A DNA stretch of 6,909 nt from an uncultured Synergistales bacterium (GTDB lineage: Bacteria; Synergistota; Synergistia; Synergistales; Aminobacteriaceae), in the NCBI GenBank assembly GCA_937957815.1, contig CALFXN010000497.1:1-6909 (forward strand), given 5' to 3'. Numbering within the stretch: position 1 is the first letter of the stretch; each line of letters begins with the position of its first letter. Made by a program: the position numbers and the translations under genes. The notes beneath the pieces are model-generated. The model had not been told where the DNA came from, did no database searches, and saw only the letters and a program-made list of their open reading frames with translations. Shown here in pieces: positions 4,818-6,909 of the stretch.

Positions 4818-5825
4818 GTGGACATAAAAGAAAAATGGGAGGCGGTAATTTCTTCTGACAAAAAATACGACGGATTATTCTTCTATGGAGTGAAGAGCAC
4901 AGGAATATACTGCAAGCCCTCATGCAGATCCAAAAAACCGAATCCTGAAAATATCCGTTATTTTATAAGCCGCGATGAAGCCGAATCGGCGGGATTCCAC
5001 CCCTGCAAGCGGTGCAGGCCCGACCTGCTTTCTTACGATCCGGCCTCGGAGGCGGCTGAGAAAGCAAAAAATCTGATCGATCGGTATTTTACGGACAGCC
5101 CGGCCCTGCAACAAAAGCTGAATTCCATTGGCATGAGCAGAAAACATCTCACGAGAGTGTTTGAAGAGCGATACGATATGTCTTTGAAACAATATATGAA
5201 CCGAATTCGTTTTCTGCAGGCAAAAGAGTTGCTTGCGCAGGGAAAGAATATCACCGATGTCGCATTTGCAACAGGTATGGAAAGTTCCGCCTCGTTTTCA
5301 ACGTTTTTCAGAAAGCAAGGCGGGATGTCGCCGTCAGAATATGTCGAAAGGCGGATTGCCGAACATCCATATTGTTTTTGTAATACGCCTGTCGGGACCG
5401 TTCGTATCTCCGAGGGCGAAAAAGGAATCATGGGTATTCGCTTTGCAAATGATGAAGCCGCTTACGGTGCTTCAAAAAATAGCGGCTTCTATCTCGCCGA
5501 CGCCCAAAGGCAGATAGAGGAATATTTCTCAAAAAAGCGAACGAGATTCGATATTCCTCTTGATTTACATGGAAGTGAATTTCAATACGCTGTCTGGAAC
5601 GAGCTTCAAACCATACCCTATGGAGAAGTCAGGACGTATCAGGAAATCGCCTCTCTCATCGGAAATCCGAAAGCGGCAAGGGCGGTTGGAATGGCAAACA
5701 ATCGAAATCCGGTTTTGATTATGATTCCCTGCCATCGCGTTGTGGGGAAAAACAACAGGCTTGTCGGATATGCCGGGGGAATCGAAAGGAAAGAGTTTTT
5801 GCTGAAAATGGAGGCCGGAAAATGA
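4818..5825 (+). CDS. ada: Bifunctional Ada: methylphosphotriester/O6-methylguanine-DNA methyltransferase and transcriptional activator
   Basis: A 335-residue protein with all three Ada modules. Residues 1-70 form the Ada zinc domain: GIYCKPSCRSKKP with C32 (methyl acceptor, equivalent to E. coli C38) and C36, and HPCKRCRPD with C63 and C66, giving the Cys4 zinc site. Residues about 80-180 are an AraC-type double HTH (SIGMSRKHLTRVFEERY, then ITDVAFATGMESSASFSTFF and GMSPSEY). Residues about 185-333 are the MGMT domain, with FQYAVWNELQTIPYGEVRTY, KAARAVGMANNRNP and the active-site IPCHRVVG (C305). Each methyl acceptor reacts once (suicide repair); self-methylation of C32 converts E. coli Ada into an activator. 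The GTG start is fixed by AGAGGTGAT five bases upstream. Its stop overlaps the next start (ATGA). A/T-ending codons are commoner than in the TRAP genes, which suggests acquisition. Confidence 0.95.
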   Translation: MDIKEKWEAVISSDKKYDGLFFYGVKSTGIYCKPSCRSKKPNPENIRYFISRDEAESAGFHPCKRCRPDLLSYDPASEAAEKAKNLIDRYFTDSPALQQKLNSIGMSRKHLTRVFEERYDMSLKQYMNRIRFLQAKELLAQGKNITDVAFATGMESSASFSTFFRKQGGMSPSEYVERRIAEHPYCFCNTPVGTVRISEGEKGIMGIRFANDEAAYGASKNSGFYLADAQRQIEEYFSKKRTRFDIPLDLHGSEFQYAVWNELQTIPYGEVRTYQEIASLIGNPKAARAVGMANNRNPVLIMIPCHRVVGKNNRLVGYAGGIERKEFLLKMEAGK

Positions 5826-6745
5826 GGGGCGATAGAAAAAGCATACCCGTCGACCTTGTCAGAACAGGCATTGAAGATACGTTTCATTACGTCATATCCG
5901 ATTTGTGCGTCCTGTGCGGAGCATGCGTCGCCGAATGTCCGGTGAGTGCGATTGTCGAGACGGAGGGAAAGCATGAGATCGACCCGCAGGTCTGCATTGA
6001 TTGCGGAACCTGCGCCGGCGTCTGCCCGATTGGGGCCGCTCATAGCGTGCCTGCTATCAGAGGCAGCGTGTCTCCTCGTGACGTCGACATGGATACGTGC
6101 TACTTCAATGCGGGCTGCGCGCTGAGCCTGTATAAACCGGTCGTTCCGGACATGATGTTGCAATTGTTGCAGGAACATTTCGGCGATGTGAGGTTTCACG
6201 ACATTTGCTGCCGGCATGATCCCGGACTGCCTGAAGGATCAACGATAATCAATAACTGCGCCGGATGTGATCGCAGATTCCGTTCCCTTTATCATGGGAT
6301 CAATACGATCTCATACTGGGAGGTCATCGATGGCGTCAATGGGATGAAACTGCCGGATCACAGCGGGTTGAAGGCATCGGTCCACGATCCGTGCGGATAC
6401 CGCCACAAACCGCAGGTGCATCAGGCGATCCGGAGCCTGCTGCGGAAGATGAATATTGAAATCGTGGAAGCCACGTTCAGCGGGATCGAATCCATATGCT
6501 GCGGCGACAACTTCTATGGATACGCGCCGAATGAGCGGGTCGAGAACCGCATAAAGATGAGGGCGAATCAATTTCCATGCGACGATGTCATAGTTTATTG
6601 CATCGGCTGTCTCCGCGCGATGATCGACGGAGGCAGGAAAGCGCACTATCTGCCGGATCTGTTGCTCGATCGCGCGGCTGAACCTGTGACGGATACGCTG
6701 GACGAATACCACTCCAGGCTTTCAGCCTATCAAGAGATGCACTGA
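5822..6745 (+). CDS. Iron-sulfur protein: 2x[4Fe-4S] ferredoxin domain fused to two CCG (heterodisulfide-reductase-like) modules
   Basis: A soluble 307-residue redox protein. Residues 29-39 (CVLCGACVAEC) and 58-68 (CIDCGTCAGVC) are two canonical CxxCxxCxxxCP [4Fe-4S] motifs. Residues 93-149 form a first cysteine-rich module: C93, C129-C130, C146-x-x-C149. The second is C191 (HDPCGYRH), C226-C227 (SICCGDNFYG), C260-x-x-C263 (YCIGC). CCG modules bind non-cubane [4Fe-4S] clusters or disulfide substrates in HdrB/HdrD, GlpC, LutA and related enzymes. At 307 residues it is shorter than HdrD or GlpC and has no quinone- or membrane-binding part, so its partner and substrate are unknown. ATG overlaps the ada stop by 4 bp and has GGAGG upstream, making it translationally coupled to a DNA repair gene. 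No specific name is justified. Confidence 0.85.
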   Translation: MRGDRKSIPVDLVRTGIEDTFHYVISDLCVLCGACVAECPVSAIVETEGKHEIDPQVCIDCGTCAGVCPIGAAHSVPAIRGSVSPRDVDMDTCYFNAGCALSLYKPVVPDMMLQLLQEHFGDVRFHDICCRHDPGLPEGSTIINNCAGCDRRFRSLYHGINTISYWEVIDGVNGMKLPDHSGLKASVHDPCGYRHKPQVHQAIRSLLRKMNIEIVEATFSGIESICCGDNFYGYAPNERVENRIKMRANQFPCDDVIVYCIGCLRAMIDGGRKAHYLPDLLLDRAAEPVTDTLDEYHSRLSAYQEMH

Positions 6746-6827
6746 AAATCATTCGCGCATACCGCTCCGCGGTTCGGCGCCGCGACGATGGCCCCGTCCC
6801 GAGACGGACCGTCCGGAGGAGAATCCC

Positions 6828-6884
6828 GTGACGAATCTGAAAAAAACGCTGAAACGGAAACGGCGCCGGCGACCGGGAGGGTGA
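6828..6884 (+). CDS. Very short basic open frame (18 codons), possible leader peptide
   Basis: GTG at 6828 is preceded by GGAGGAG (6815-6821) with a 6-nt spacer, one of the best ribosome sites in the window. It encodes VTNLKKTLKRKRRRRPGG and stops at TGA 6882-6884, two bases before the next ATG. Ten of 18 residues are Lys or Arg, and a run of seven A lies at codons 5-7. It could be a leader peptide that couples translation to the next gene. Alternatively it could mark the true start of that gene, disrupted or bypassed by slippage at the A7 run. Confidence 0.35.
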   Translation: MTNLKKTLKRKRRRRPGG

Positions 6885-6886
6885 AG

Positions 6887-6909
6887 ATGCTCGCGGGCAG
6901 ACCCTATAT
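6887..6909 (+). CDS. Start of a gene, possibly a maltose/galactoside-type sugar O-acetyltransferase, cut by window edge
   Basis: ATG at 6887 follows GGGAGG with a 6-nt spacer and reads MLAGRPY before the window ends. Sugar O-acetyltransferases of the LacA/Maa hexapeptide family characteristically begin with a short lead and then (E)KMLAG-x-x-Y, so KMLAGRPY fits. Only seven residues are available, so the identification is a pattern match. The same frame is open upstream to an ATG at 6788, but that start has no clear ribosome site. Confidence 0.4.

Overview
The window reads as a chromosomal segment of a moderately GC-rich anaerobic bacterium. A tripartite TRAP transporter next to a cupin-type regulator, strong GGAGG-type ribosome binding sites, and a Fe-S/CCG redox protein fit an amino-acid- or organic-acid-using anaerobe such as a member of the Synergistota or a clostridial Firmicute. 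This placement is inference from gene content; there is no rRNA or other marker.

Left part (1-3423): the 3' end of a cupin-domain protein (plus strand) converges on a complete TRAP operon on the minus strand. The operon runs dctQ (small permease), dctM (large permease), dctP (periplasmic receptor). The dctQ stop lies against the dctM ribosome binding site. dctP follows a 92-bp AT-rich gap that may hold a second promoter. A consensus TTGACA element at 3418-3423 is the best candidate for the main operon promoter and implies a leader of about 190 nt rich in small palindromes.

Middle (3221-3787): a 567-bp non-coding region between the divergent TRAP operon and a hipB-like gene. It is the most structured part of the window. 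A 54-bp module occurs twice, at 3551-3604 and 3724-3777. Each copy has the inverted heptamers TCGGGTA and TACCCGA separated by exactly 27 bp. The gene-proximal copy covers the hipB -10 box. The distal copy also forms a perfect 18-bp terminator-like hairpin and a competing 15-bp hairpin. A fifth heptamer lies in the TRAP leader.

Right-middle (3788-4642): a ruined HipBST-type toxin-antitoxin locus. The HTH antitoxin HipB is intact. The HipS-like protein is cut after about 70 codons and abuts an out-of-frame piece of the HipT kinase C-terminus, so the kinase core is gone. Next to it are a short unexplained segment and a scrap of an IS3-family transposase, which suggests rearrangement by mobile elements.

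Right part (4818-6909): an AT-richer, probably acquired two-gene operon of a full Ada-type DNA alkylation repair protein (Zn/methyl-acceptor, AraC HTH, MGMT) and a ferredoxin/double-CCG iron-sulfur protein, with stop and start overlapping by 4 bp. The window ends with a tiny basic open frame under a perfect Shine-Dalgarno, followed by the first codons of what may be a sugar O-acetyltransferase.
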